A DNA stretch of 64,000 nt from Andrena cerasifolii (Eukaryota; Arthropoda; Insecta; Hymenoptera; Andrenidae). The stretch covers positions 21,895,501-21,959,500 of the forward strand of contig NC_135118.1 in NCBI RefSeq assembly GCF_050908995.1. Reading direction: 5' to 3'. Of the stretch, positions 38,387 through 49,822 are shown in pieces. Every line of letters begins with the position of its first letter. Within the stretch, counting starts at the first letter, position 1. The notes under the pieces were generated by a model that made no database searches, was not told the DNA's origin, and saw nothing but the letters and a program-made list of their open reading frames with translations. The translations under genes and the position numbers were made by a program.

Positions 38387-38610
38387 CTGTCGATCAGAGA
38401 TGGGCAAATTTTTTATTCAAATAAAATTTCGAATAGCGAATAAAAGTTAAAAAAATTAATCGAATAAAGTTGAATCGGGTTAGCATTATTCGCGTCGAAT
38501 AAAACAAAATAACTTTATTTGTTAAATAATCTAAAGTCTAAAGTAAAGTTTTATTTGATCCGCTATTTAAATATTTTTTTATTTAGTTAATGCCCAACTC
38601 TACTGTGGAT
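38387..38610. mobile_element. hAT MITE (208 bp), CAGAGATGGGCA family
   Basis: The element (38395-38602) has termini CAGAGATGGGCA and TGCCCAACTCTA. The flanking 8-mers CTGTCGAT and CTGTGGAT agree at 7 of 8 positions. The interior is made of ATTCGAATAAA-like AT-rich motifs. It has no coding capacity. Confidence 0.85.
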
Positions 38611-41600
38611 TAACGTTTTTATCTTTCAAATGTGTTCAGTGATGGTGGAAGTAGGGAGATTATGAGGTAAAGTGGTAGGGGATAGCCCCTTAACGATCTT
38701 GAGCAGCCAATATTGTCTGCCTCTTGCAGAATGTGACTTGCCCAGGTTGTGTCCATTTGTTCGCATGAATTGATCTGATATTATATTTACGTTATGAAAG
38801 CTGTTTCTATATGAGGAATGCTCGTGTGCGTTAATATATCTCGAGCTAACCGATTACGAATTAAGGATGTTAACAGGAGGAGACGAAACTACACAGGGTA
38901 AGTTGTGCAATTGAGATTGAGTTGTACTTATTTGTCACTTGACTGAACAGTTAAAAATAGTAAAAAAATAGTAGTATCTTATTACGACCTTAGTTTTTAT
39001 TGTAAATGTATTGGTAAGGTTGTAAAGTACCTGCAGTTGCTAATTTTTGGAACACCATGATTTTGTTTTCCGATTATTCAGTGGACGAAAGTTGAAAACG
39101 AAATTGTATATATTTCGTGAAACGTTTCGTACTTATCAAATTAAGATTGTTGCTAGGTAGGTTTTCATAATTGATTCGAATTCGTTGTTTTAAATCCTCA
39201 ACGTTAACAAGTGGGTGTGAATATACTTCAACTTTGAGATTCTTAAAAAAATATGAAATACACCCAGAATAATTGCGATCTCAAAAATCCTTTGCGACAA
39301 AGAAATTTCGTAAATCTTATCCACGGAATATTCAGAAGAATCGATTTTACACGAAATATGTAATTCCATAAATAGCCGTGCAATGACATTATAAAAATTG
39401 TGGTCATGAAAAGATACTCGAAGCAGAAAGTACAAATTATCTCTGCTGCACGATTTGCCCTGAATTCGAACACTTAACCGCGTAAAACAGAACTCGAGAA
39501 TGTGACGAAGAAGCATGCATTTCGCGAGATAAGTATTCGACGATTGCACAATTAAACAAACTGCCGATCGTGTATTCGATTCCCCGTGGAAAACCAGTGA
39601 AACCGAAAAATACGTTGTTTTTCCGTGAGCGAGAGATCCAGCGCGAAAACTTCCACGGGACGGAATCCAAAGCTTTAACGATTAGTTTAGATAATGCGAT
39701 TCTTGGCTTCCGAACGAGAAGGGGCGCCAACCCCTAACCGCCGGCGGAGAATGTTCATCGAAGAATTCCGCCGAAACGGGGTCAACTTATTAAATTTACG
39801 TTTAATTTATTATTATACCTATTTATTATTAACTGTAATACTTTACTAGCTGCCACTAAATCGAATAAATTAGACTTCCCTTAAACACTTCGTTAAGTAG
39901 CTATCGGCTAAAAGTGCCAGTTAAAAAACAGGAAGAAATTGGGAAAATTGTAACCGAAATTAAACGAGAAAATTTACGTATTTGAAATCAAATATTGCGC
40001 ATGCATTAAGCCAGAAACTATATCGCAGAAAGGGTAACGATATTACCCAGATTTCCGTGAAATTACTCTTATCACGGAATTCGTAATTCTCACGTTCGAA
40101 GATATAAAACTCTTCGCTGAGCGGCGCTACTATTTGCCGCGCACTGAAACTAAATTATACTGAATTTTATAAGGGAAGCCTAATAAATATCGACAAATAT
40201 TTAACTCGCTGCCTAGCTGCTTCAATCACCGCATTAACAAAGAGAAAATAAAGACAGGAAAATAGGGAACAAAATGGCTCGATAATCGTCGCGAACAAAG
40301 AGAATTAAATTCTAGTCGCAAAATCGTTTTTAGTGGCACGATAGTAGGGAAGGGTTGAAACGAGTGGTGCGGGGTGGTCTTCGACTCTGGCGTTGAGAAC
40401 GGTCGCAACTATTCTAATTATTTTTGTACCGTGTACATATTGCGGACGAGGATTATCAAGTACCTAAGTCCGCAGGATTGCTTCCTCGAAGCTCTGCTAT
40501 TCTGCTGTCGGGTGCTTGGTACCCTTCGTCGTCTTTTTTAACTCAACGTTCCTTTTTATGGTTACTGATCATCGTGGGGGGTGATCGGTGGCTCCCGATA
40601 ACGGGAACAGGGCACTTGTCGCGATGAAACGAGTGGTCGGATACCCATCAGCCCCCACGCCATTCTGATAGTCTCGATGGCCGCGTACGGCTGTTAATTA
40701 TTAACGGATTTGTACATAGTAGATACGCGTTGATTCGTCGATGGAAATGGGGACACGAAGCGGAGACTATAGTTGAGTGTCCTCGATTGATATTTTGCAG
40801 TTTAGTAAATGTCTGTGACGGCGAACGAAGTTGGCTTGTTGAATTTAAGTGGGATGTTTTAGGGACGGTGCGCCCTTTCATAGGTTTGTTAGTATGCGAA
40901 TGTTGGGTGCCTTTGGAAAGTATTATGTGTAGAGAAATAATGATTGTAATTTGTAGCGAGCATTGATTGTTGTGCAGCATACAGGGTTGAAGATGCGTGA
41001 GTGGTATTCTAAGTTCATTAACGAGGATACATAAGTGTTCAGTTATGAAGGATGTCAACAGTGATCTTGCTGATGATTGCTCGAACCATTCTGGGTATTG
41101 GAGCAAGTGGGCATTAGATTTTTAGTAGGATGTGTATGTTCTATTTTTTGCTCTATGCTTGGAAAAGTTACAAGTGATAATATGGCCGCTAATAATTCGG
41201 AAAGGGAGTATTCACTTACTTTTTTTATTTTCAACAAGTATCTTGATTACTCACATACGTAAGTAAAATTGTTCCCAACTAGATTCTTCTGAAATGAGTT
41301 GTTGAAATAATACGAATTCATTTATACTAGCTACTTAGTACATCTGTTAGGAGTTAATTGATGTAAACTTCGGAATAAGTAGGCAAAATTTTTTATCTCC
41401 ATCCATGGAACAGTGAATTTTTGAGTCAACTTTTTGAGTGACCCTGAGGAAATCCATGAATACTTCTAATACTTATAAACTCTGTACGTGGTATCTTTTC
41501 AAGCAAATATCATCAGGCCAACAAAAGAGAATTTTATTAACTCCCAATCTCTAGTGCAATCAGAGTTCACTATCGTTCGAGCGGTTATGAGCTACATTGT

Positions 41601-41676
41601 ATACACGTGGTTTGGAAAACCGAACGTTCCTGTCTTGAAAAATGTGTAACGCAGGAGAGCGAGTGCGTGATAACGA
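38611..41676. other. Unique non-coding DNA
   Basis: Open frames at 39190-39549 (-), 39437-39730 (-) and 40648-41106 (-) have no recognised domain. The + frame around 40730 contains a short Trp/Cys-bearing stretch that faintly resembles the end of retrotransposon proteins, but too weakly to call. Confidence 0.4.
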
Positions 41677-41992
41677 CGACGCGTCAGAGTTCGGAATTAT
41701 TCGAATGATCTCGAATGAGAATTGCGAATAAAATGAAATTATTCGAGAATAACGAATAATTCTTTATTCGAATAAATTTTTATCCGAAAGTGCGGTACGT
41801 GCCATACGAAACCCTTACTCGCTGCTTCGGATACATTTTTATTCGGAATAAATATAAATTTGTATTCGGAATAAAAATTTATATTCCGAATAAAAAAATT
41901 ATTGGTTACTCTTTAATAACTTCATTTTATTCGCAATTCTTATTCGAGATGATTTGAAGAGAAATTTATTAATGCTAAACTCTGTGACGCGT
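41677..41992. mobile_element. hAT MITE (300 bp), same general family as 38395
   Basis: The element (41685-41984) has termini CAGAGTTCGGAA and TGCTAAACTCTG. The 8-bp flanks CGACGCGT and TGACGCGT match at 7 of 8 positions. The interior is a set of ATTCGAATAA / TTATTCGGAATAA palindromes able to fold on themselves. Confidence 0.82.
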
Positions 41993-42756
41993 TCATTTAT
42001 TATGGGTGGTGCATATGCACTCTGAGAAGTTGGACTTAATTTTCGAAATGCTTCTGATCGGGGAAATTGACGTAAGTTCGCAAAGAGCGTGCGTAAACGT
42101 ACCAAAGGAAATGGACGTCTGCCTGCGCCGAGTGTGTAGATACTCCTTGGAAAACTAGACGTTTATGTGCTGGTAGACAGAAATACGTATATGCAGTGCT
42201 GTAAAAAGAAACAAATGATCATTTTTGATGGTTAGATGCACTCCAAGGAAATAGAACACATATGCATACTTTAAAGATGCGGACGTAGTGTAACTCAGGC
42301 TGGAAGAAAGTTACACATTTTACAAGACGAATATTCGACTATGAAAAACACGTGTATAGCATCCTTTAAAGCAGAGTAGTTTTTTTTTTAGGAATTCTTT
42401 GAATAATTTTTACACGAATTTTAAGTAAATGATTCGAATGGCTCGTGCACTGCGAGAGTTACAAGTGTGGGACCACCAGCTTTGTGAATTGAAAATTTAA
42501 TGGAGAGAATCTGTAAAATTACAATTGTTTTACTGCAGAAAGTAGACCAGATGATTCAGTGAAATCTCAGCAAGATTCTCTATTTTTCACCCGTTTTCAT
42601 TTTAAGAATTGCTTACTATTCGTCTTTCATCGCGTAGTATCCCAAAGTTTAACTTACCATTACGTAATGACATCATTAAACCTTTAACAAACCTTGTAAA
42701 ACGACACGAACTAATAATTTTGAGATCACTCTATTCCAGAATTTTCTACTTCATCA
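41993..42756. other. Unique non-coding DNA
   Basis: AT-rich spacer. I see nothing in it. Confidence 0.4.
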
Positions 42757-43064
42757 TTAACCCTTCGTTGCATAACTCCTTCGATTTTGGAAAAATACAT
42801 TTTTCGACTCGTACAAGTGATAATAATAAGAAAATAATAATAAAAAAATAAAAAATTGTTTCTCTTTATTTTTCTACTTTTTCATTTAAAAACCGCGGAA
42901 TTACAACGTTCAGCGCATTGTTTATAAATGTTTATAAATCAGGATATGTATCTTTCATGATAAAACAGTTACTTAACACAACAGGCTAGTTAAAACAAAA
43001 AAAAAAATAATAAAAAGAAAATATACATGTTACATATTTGCAACAGTATGTAACGAAGGGTTAA
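42757..43064. mobile_element. piggyBac-type MITE (300 bp) with TTAA duplication
   Basis: The element (42761-43060) begins CCCTTCGTTGCATA and ends TATGTAACGAAGGG, with TTAA on both sides (42757-42760 and 43061-43064). CCC...GGG ends plus TTAA are the piggyBac signature. It has no transposase. Confidence 0.88.
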
Positions 43065-43511
43065 GCAAAAGTGTCTCTAGCCAATCAACAAGCAAGTAAA
43101 TTAGAGTGCAAAGGATAATAACACATCTAGAAAGTAATATCCCTTTACTCTCTAAAAAAAATACAGCGCTGCAGCAGCTGCGTCTCTAACTTGTAGCCTG
43201 CAGTTGCGTACGCGCGTCCACGAAATGAAAGCGAATGAAAGGAGCTGTGGGATAACATGAATATATTCGTCCTACGCCTACGTGCCATCGAAAGTCTGGG
43301 ATCCCTGAAAAGTTGAGGGGGCCGCGAATACATGCATCATCGAAACTTGAATTACAGTTCCTGGACAGAGTTGAAAGTGGTTCCTCGCCCGAGAACTTCT
43401 CACAGCCTCGCCAACTTGTTCCGTTCTTGTCACAGACACGTATTTAATCATTCATAGTGTTCTGTACATAGTAAAATGTTCGATGATATGTGAGCAGAGT
43501 GTTGAGAGACT
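43065..43511. other. Unique non-coding DNA
   Basis: Moderately GC-rich spacer. The minus-strand frame at 43145-43333 is not recognised. Confidence 0.4.
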
Positions 43512-43542
<31 letters not shown>

Positions 43543-43574
43543 AGAGAGAGGGAGAGAGAAAGAGAGAGAGAGAA
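43512..43574 (+). repeat. (GA)n microsatellite
   Basis: About 62 bp of GA dinucleotides with a few A and G interruptions, adjoining the TIR element at 43586. Confidence 0.95.
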
Positions 43575-43585
43575 TTGTGCGTATT

Positions 43586-43979
43586 CTGCCCTCCTTAGTT
43601 AAAATGTCCTTATCTAACATTTTGAAACAACCGAGAAAACTGAAGTTTTATCATTTACTTTGTACCGTCCTTATTATCCTTCATTCAAATTAAAAATTGT
43701 GGCCTTTTTTGTGACAGCCTAATATAATTTTTTGTAATAGGTGTACCGGTAGCTGACGCATTATTACCGTACCAATTGATTAATTGTTTTAGATAGGATA
43801 TTATAACAATTTGGAAAGAAGTTAGGTTAAATGCATTATACTGTTTATAAATCTTTACGAAGCACGTATCGTTTTCTAACTTTACTTAAAAGGCAAAAGA
43901 CACGTGGAACATCAAATATTTCAACATATCTAAATAAATGAAAAAATGCTAGATAGGACAGTTTAACTAAGGAGGGCAG
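43586..43979. mobile_element. TIR element of 394 bp (CTGCCCTCCTTAGTTAAA ends)
   Basis: The left end CTGCCCTCCTTAGTTAAAAT and the right end, its near reverse complement, match over about 38 bp. TATT flanks both sides. No coding capacity or family identification is possible. The element is otherwise AT-rich. Confidence 0.8.
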
Positions 43980-44528
43980 TATTAATGTTTAAGAACACAC
44001 ATCGTCCGTGGACTTTAAACACACATGTCGTTCATTCAACCAAAGTCCATATGTGGGAGGGGGGGGGGCGATGTATGATATATGGTTAACACGAAGCATT
44101 ATCTGTATCATTAAGTTTTCGATATCCGCAGTCTATCGTTGAGGTCATTCCGTCGCGGATGTATAATGACTGGTTAATCGATGCAATGTATATCGATGGA
44201 TGTTACTCAACAGCGGTCCTCGAATTAAATAAACGGGGGGTGGGTGGGCTGGGGGTGAGGTGGCTGTGTTGTTTTCGTGGAAAAGGAAACCGATCGCTGG
44301 GGATGTAAAGTATTAACGTAGCGAGAAGCGACGTCGACGAGTTTCCACTCGAAAACAGGGGGCTACCAAAATGGCAGACATATCGGAGGATTCGAGGATC
44401 GCTGTAACGGACTATAGAATAAAACTAAGACGGATAGAATTCCGCGGCGGATAGTTTAAGCTATTTATCGTATGCGTTACTCGTACATGAATTATATTTA
44501 ACGATCGTTGAGATGGAATTCTTTTCAG
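43980..44528. other. Spacer with G-rich motif
   Basis: This contains a G11 run near 44060 and a canonical four-tract G motif at 44235-44255. The rest is unique sequence. Confidence 0.45.
44235..44255 (+). other. G-quadruplex-forming motif
   Basis: Four G tracts (6, 3, 3 and 5) are separated by loops of 1, 1 and 2 bases. This is a strong intramolecular quadruplex candidate on the + strand, and it would be in the RNA if the gene's transcript extends this far. Confidence 0.7.
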
Positions 44529-44705
44529 AGGCGCGTGCGTGCTGCCTGCCGTTGTGTTGTATATGCATAGTTTGTTTTTACGGACAGTGGAGTGAATCGC
44601 GTGGATGTGTTCGTATTTTCAGCAACGGGAGGTATTATCGTTCGCGAAACTCGTCCGTTGTATATTTTACTCGCATCGCCGTGTTTTAGCGATAGAACTA
44701 TATAG

Positions 44706-44708
<3 letters not shown>

Positions 44709-44741
<33 letters not shown>
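44709..44741 (+). repeat. (GA)n microsatellite
   Basis: About 33 bp of GA dinucleotides. The Arg-Glu repeat in the overlapping open frame (44605-44853) is an artefact of it. Confidence 0.95.
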
Positions 44742-44745
<4 letters not shown>

Positions 44746-44931
44746 GGAAGCATGCTTGTCGTCCCGTTTCCCTCCCCCGAGGATAAGTTTCCCGAGCGGG
44801 AGAAAGCGTTTCGTTCAGGCGGAACTGGAATTAGACACGGAGGAGCTCATTGAAATCCTTTCAACGCGTTAAGGCGCGGGGAGGCGCAGACGACGAGCAT
44901 GGAAGAGAGAATATTTATTTGTAATATAGTC

Positions 44932-44951
44932 GAGAGAGAGAGAGAGAGAGA
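44932..44951 (+). repeat. (GA)n microsatellite, short
   Basis: Twenty bases of alternating G and A, 65 bp upstream of the AATAAA at 45016. Confidence 0.9.
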
Positions 44952-45015
44952 AGCCGTGTCTCGTTCGCGAGCTCGAAAGCTCCGAACGGAATGTAAGATA
45001 ACTTAATACATTCGC

Positions 45016-45021
45016 AATAAA
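45016..45021 (+). terminator. Candidate poly(A) signal AATAAA
   Basis: AATAAA in the context CGCAATAAAAGTCG is followed by TATTTTTCTTTAAACC, a U-rich downstream region. It is a plausible 3' end for the gene if its transcript extends this far, but single hexamers are common by chance. Confidence 0.35.
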
Positions 45022-45188
45022 AGTCGACTATTTTTCTTTAAACCAGCGTGGCTCACTTTTCCTTCCTGGGGGTTGCGGGGATGGATGTACTCATATGATC
45101 GAAACAGGTAATTCACGTTTATCTATGTACGTCACTATCACCTCATATCGCGTCACTAGGTATATTATACGTACATAGTTGGTGTACT

Positions 45189-45470
45189 TCAACCCTTAAC
45201 TGGTATACTGTTTTTGGCAAACGTGACTGGTATACTGGGGTCGTGGCAGACCCCAAATAAAAAAGGACATAGAAATTTGTAAAGTCGACACTAGAGCAAC
45301 CACTATGAATATTTTCTTCTTAGGTAATGTAGAGAATAATAGAAGCGTAGAAACTATTATTTTAAAATTAATTAGAAATTCAGTTTACCAACTTAGACAA
45401 CCGAAAATTGTACATCGAACTTTGGGTGTTTGGGGTCACGAGCGACCCCAGGATACCAGTTAAGGGTTAA
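45189..45470. mobile_element. piggyBac-type MITE (274 bp) with TTAA-like flanks
   Basis: The element (45193-45466) starts CCCTTAACTGGTATAC and ends GGATACCAGTTAAGGG. The right flank is TTAA and the left is TCAA, a one-base-decayed duplication. Subterminal palindromes GGGGTCGTGGCAGACCCC and GGGGTCACGAGCGACCCC lie near the two ends. There is no open frame. Confidence 0.85.
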
Positions 45471-47623
45471 GATAAATATCTTCCGCGTTATTTTACCGTG
45501 TAGCACAGTATCTTCGTTTTTATCTAATACAGTGTCACAATTTTTGCTACTTTCCAATCGATTTATTTATTAAGGTGGATGTACCAGTAAATGAACGCGT
45601 ACCAGTGAATGGACATTTTTTATTAAAATGAGTGAAATAAGTTATTAAAAGAACCAACTAATTAATTAGAGACTTCTTGTAATTTCTTGCTTCAGACTCA
45701 AACATTTTTTGCAGCACGTGGAGTCAATCGCGCTGCAAAAATAATTTTATAATTCATTATTTTCATAATTTTATTCATTCATTAGCCTTAAGTGTTCATT
45801 TAGTGGTGCGTTTGCCCTAGAAACATGTAGATAATCGAAACACGTTCTAATCGAAACAAGGGAACCAAGAAGATACCGCTTTAGCCTCGCGAATCCATTT
45901 ATGAAGTATTGAGAACAGAAACGGACGAACTTAAATTTTTTGCGAAGTTGAGTTAGTAGCAATAATGTATTCCAATAGGCTGTGCTAATCATATAAAATA
46001 GGACATTTTTTCAATGTGCGTTAGTCCGTGGTTGCTGTCAATGCCTCATATTATTATCAGTTCAGCCAGTGCACGCAGCCCATGCGGAGAACGCTCATAG
46101 GCGTGGATCGAATATGGTTGACAAGTACTACTGGGAGATTCCCCCACGCAGCGCACGCTGAGCTATTGAATCTCCCGGGATCGACCGCGTGCAGTGTTGT
46201 GGATCGATTTCAACGAAACTTAGTAGCTAGACAGACAACCGAAAATATTTTACCCATGTTTGATCGTTTGCATAGATGTTTAATAATTTATAAGAGACTA
46301 AATAAAACAGAGAGCGTTCCTTCGCTGCCGTGGTAAATGCTCTGCAGCTTCTCTCAAACAGAGCGAGATCCCACTGGTTAGAGTGAAAGCTTCATGGCCT
46401 AGCAGCTCGAAGCTGAATGCTTCGCTTCAATTTGTATAATACAAAGATAGGTAAGGAAACACAAGCTGAGCCGAATATAGATTAAATACTCCTCCAACCC
46501 CATTTGTCTACTACAACATTTCGATAGAAATCACGCGTGTCACGAAAATGGGTAAGTACAAGTGAAAGGAGAAAAGAGGAGAGGGAAGGCCAGGTAAAAT
46601 CCTCGATGAAACGACTCCGATGGCGGATTTAAATCTTCCCGAACACGTCTCTTTTGTGCTGCTACTAAAAAACAATATCGGCGGAAAAATAATGACGAGT
46701 GGAGGGGGGGACAAAGCAGAAAAAAAAACGGTTTGCGCGAGCGGATAAAATACGGTTCGCAGGCGCTCGAAATCTGCCGTCGAAATTGTTTTTCCCGTGT
46801 GTTGTTACTTGTTACCTTTTTCCCAACCTCCATGCTCCCTTGCTCCCCCTCCCCTTGCGATGTTTCGTTAAAGCGCCACGGTTTATCCGTCGTTATACTG
46901 ACGCGTGTGACACCGTTCAAAAGTCGGGGACGCTGATAATTTACGAGTTTCCCGGAGGTATTACAACAAAATCCGACGGCGCGTGATCGACGGACAAAGG
47001 GGGCGCGCGTGTTCCACGATTTTCACGCGCGCGAGCATCAGGAAATTGCGGGGAATATCGATTCGGTGCGGAGTTAATCGTTGGTATTGGTATTCTCGCG
47101 GGTGGTTTCATTCGGATCGCGTGAACTTGCATGGGATCTTGCTGACAATGAGACACGGCGGTTAATGTGCCATCCACAGTGCACGTATTTAGGGGGTGAA
47201 GTTGTGTAAGGTATTTTAGAAAAAGTTGGAACTGTAGGAACGTGTTCTACTCGTCATAACTTTGGGTGCTGACAATTTGAACTCTCGGTGTACGTCCCGT
47301 GCGGGACTCTTCTAATCGCATCTCTTAGCTACAGTCACTGAACGCCCATGTGCGTTCCTCGCACACGCTGTATGCATCGAACGAATGGTTGTGTAAATCT
47401 AGTTGAAAGTGGAATGAGGGTTCATGCATGAAGGAGTTACATCATTTTTTAGTTACATTATAGTAGCTTGCATGGTTGATGGGTAGTGAAGGACTAAATG
47501 ATTAGCTTTGTTAAGCTTGTGTAATGGTATTTCAACACACGCTACAAGAAATCATCTTAATCGATCCTTCTCTTGCAAGTTTTCAATTCTATACAAGCCT
47601 ACTGAATATTCCTAGTGTCTACG
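45471..47623. other. Unique non-coding DNA
   Basis: Frames at 46028-46336 (+) and 46540-46920 (-) show no recognised domain, and no splice pattern suggests exons. Confidence 0.4.
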
Positions 47624-47944
47624 GCTAGATCCAGAGATGAGCAAAAATTGTATTTGAATAAAAATTCGAAAAAGGAATAAATATTTAAAAAGTTATTCGT
47701 CGTGCGTCGAATAAAGTTAAATCTGGTTAACTTATTAATAAGTTGAAGTTGAAGTTGAAAAATTTATCCGAAGCTGAAATTGAAACGCTCAACGAATAAA
47801 AAAATTAACTTTATTCGTCAAATAAATTTTCGTGGAATAAAAAATTAAAATTAATCATCAAATAATATAAAGTTAAAGTAACTTTTATTTGATCTGTTAT
47901 TTAAATAATTTTTTATTTAATTTATACCAACCTCTGGCTAGATT
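47624..47944. mobile_element. hAT MITE (305 bp), third member of the CAGAGATG family
   Basis: The element (47632-47936) begins CAGAGATGAGCAAAAATTGT and ends ACCAACCTCTG. The 8-bp flanks GCTAGATC and GCTAGATT match at 7 of 8 positions. Its interior carries the same ATTCGAATAAAGTTAA-like segments as the 38395 element, including a shared stretch TTTTATTTGATC...TTATTTAAATA near the right end. Confidence 0.85.
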
Positions 47945-49776
47945 TTACTGACGAGTCCGCTATTAGGCCCACGGTCCACGACGAAACTCTCACCTTCTTA
48001 ATTCTCCTCCATTTCCTTTTCTCCCATTTGTCACTTTGATAGCTCGCACACATAAATTTACGAACTTCGAGTTCATTTTTCAAGGATTACTCATTTGAAT
48101 TTCAGAATGAACTGGGATCGACTTTATTCTCTCGACGACAACTGTTTAAATTCTGCATAGTATGTAATCTTGCTCTTTGACCATTTCACTCTATGGATTC
48201 ATTATTACCTTCTCCCGCTCTCTTGTCATAACAAAACGAATACCGTAACGCGGTATCATGTTTTGGTGAATAATGACGCAAACATTAACTGTTTGTCGAT
48301 CCTCGATAATTAATATGTTTGATAAAACTCGGTGGCGTTACACGAATAATTAAATTTAATCATCACAATGCCAATATGGTTACTCGACCATATGAAATTT
48401 GATTCGCGATCCTCAGCCTAATAATCTACGCGAATGGACGAGCATGGAAATCAATGTTAATATAATGCCACCGCGGGTAACATTCGACGTAGGATCATGT
48501 TTCTTCATTTTACGTGTTTCGCGTGTCACGAACCACTCCGTATCGCGTTAATATTGATTATAACCCACATCTTCTATAGGGAGGTAAATACAAAAAAAAA
48601 GAATAGACGTTATTTTACTAAATCCACTTTTCATCGGAGGTAGTAGCGGTACCTATATTATTCTCCAAATTCCAACGTTGGAATAGTGAGTATTATATAT
48701 TTTAATAAATTCTCTGGAAAAGTGGAAGAATTAGAAGGATGAAAATTGATAGCCACGCTATCTTTTGTCTGTTTCAAATTTATGAAATAGGGATGCTTTA
48801 TCTCCTTGCAAGTTGCCCTAGTTAACATAATGTCTACTTTTCAAATCTCAGTACTTATTTGGGGATGTGTTTGAAGATATGATGTCTAACTGCACTTCTT
48901 GTGTGAAACAGAAATCAATTTCCTTTGGAGGGAAGACTATGTTTATTGGCTCAGGATTGTTATTTTGGTGGGACGTAAATGTGCAGGTGATACAGTGCCT
49001 TAAATAGCAAAATTGATAAAAAATTTACAGGTAAGAATGGTTACGTATCATTCCACAGTAGACATTGATATGTAAACCAAAGGCTTCTGATATTAAGTTA
49101 TTTACGTAAGCATACTTATTATTTTTAAACTTCCCTTCGCTACCTCTTGCTCTATTTTCTGATAAATTCGCAAATTTGTACAACATTATTCCACAGCGAA
49201 TAAATATTTAAATTATACTTATTTTCAACTGTTTTCATTTTTTCCTTAAAGTTTAAACATAAATGTATCTTTTGGTAACAAAAAAGTCTGTGATTTGAGG
49301 TTTTATTACGTTAAAAATACATATTAAATTGGGAAGCCCCCTAAAATGATTAAAAACTACTTAGCTCCTTAACGCTACCAGCTATTTATTAAGAATGTCA
49401 ATCGTTTATTAACAGTGAACAGTAGTATACCATTTCAATTAAATCGCCATACCTAAGTAATCGTGCATCGATTAAATTCGACCGACGAACGCAGCTCCTC
49501 CACCTTGTCGTTTATTCCGCTATTCATTGGGAATCGTTGCCCCTTTTTGCTCGTCCGTTTGCAAATATTCAATCGCGCGATGCCAGCAGCGATAAACACC
49601 GAACTCGCAGAAATTGAATAAACTCGCGGCGGGGGAAGGCCGGTGAGTTTAGACTCACAGATTAAGGCTTTTGAAATTCAAAACCGTGGCGCCTTGGATT
49701 ATACTCCGCGGGGGAAGAAAAAAAAAATTCATTGCTTTGTTTGCTCGTCGCGTTAAAATATCCTGCCGCTAACTTT
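47945..49776. other. AT-rich unique DNA
   Basis: I see no gene or repeat in this stretch. Confidence 0.45.
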
Positions 49777-49822
49777 CCTCCTCCTCCCACCCCCCCCCCC
49801 CCACACCCCACCCCCTCCCCCT
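49777..49822 (-). repeat. C-rich tract; G-quadruplex potential on the minus strand
   Basis: CCTCCTCCTCCCACC followed by C12 and CACACCCCACCCCCTCCCCCTC. The reverse strand has more than four G tracts of three or more, separated by short loops. The Gly/Val/Glu-rich and Pro-rich frames over it are artefacts. Confidence 0.8.

Larger units (their letters stand above)
44529..45035 (+). other. Candidate terminal exon / 3' UTR with poly(A) signal (speculative)
   Basis: An acceptor-like site (GGAATTCTTTTCAG, ending 44528) is followed by sequence which, if joined in phase to the donor at 31645, encodes about 21 mostly hydrophobic residues (beginning TGACVLPAVV) and a TGA at 44592-44594. About 420 bp further on is AATAAA (45016-45021), followed by a T-rich stretch. 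Two GA microsatellites lie in between. This would require a 12.9-kb last intron. The join is inferred from phase and spacing only. The block may instead be the end of a long 3' UTR or unrelated. Confidence 0.25.

Noticed and set aside
40648..41106. 152-residue minus frame and an overlapping + frame faintly like a retrotransposon protein end
   Set aside because: The similarity is too short and imprecise, and no reverse transcriptase motifs are nearby.
46028..46336. 102-residue open frame
   Set aside because: No recognised motif, start context or flanking splice structure.
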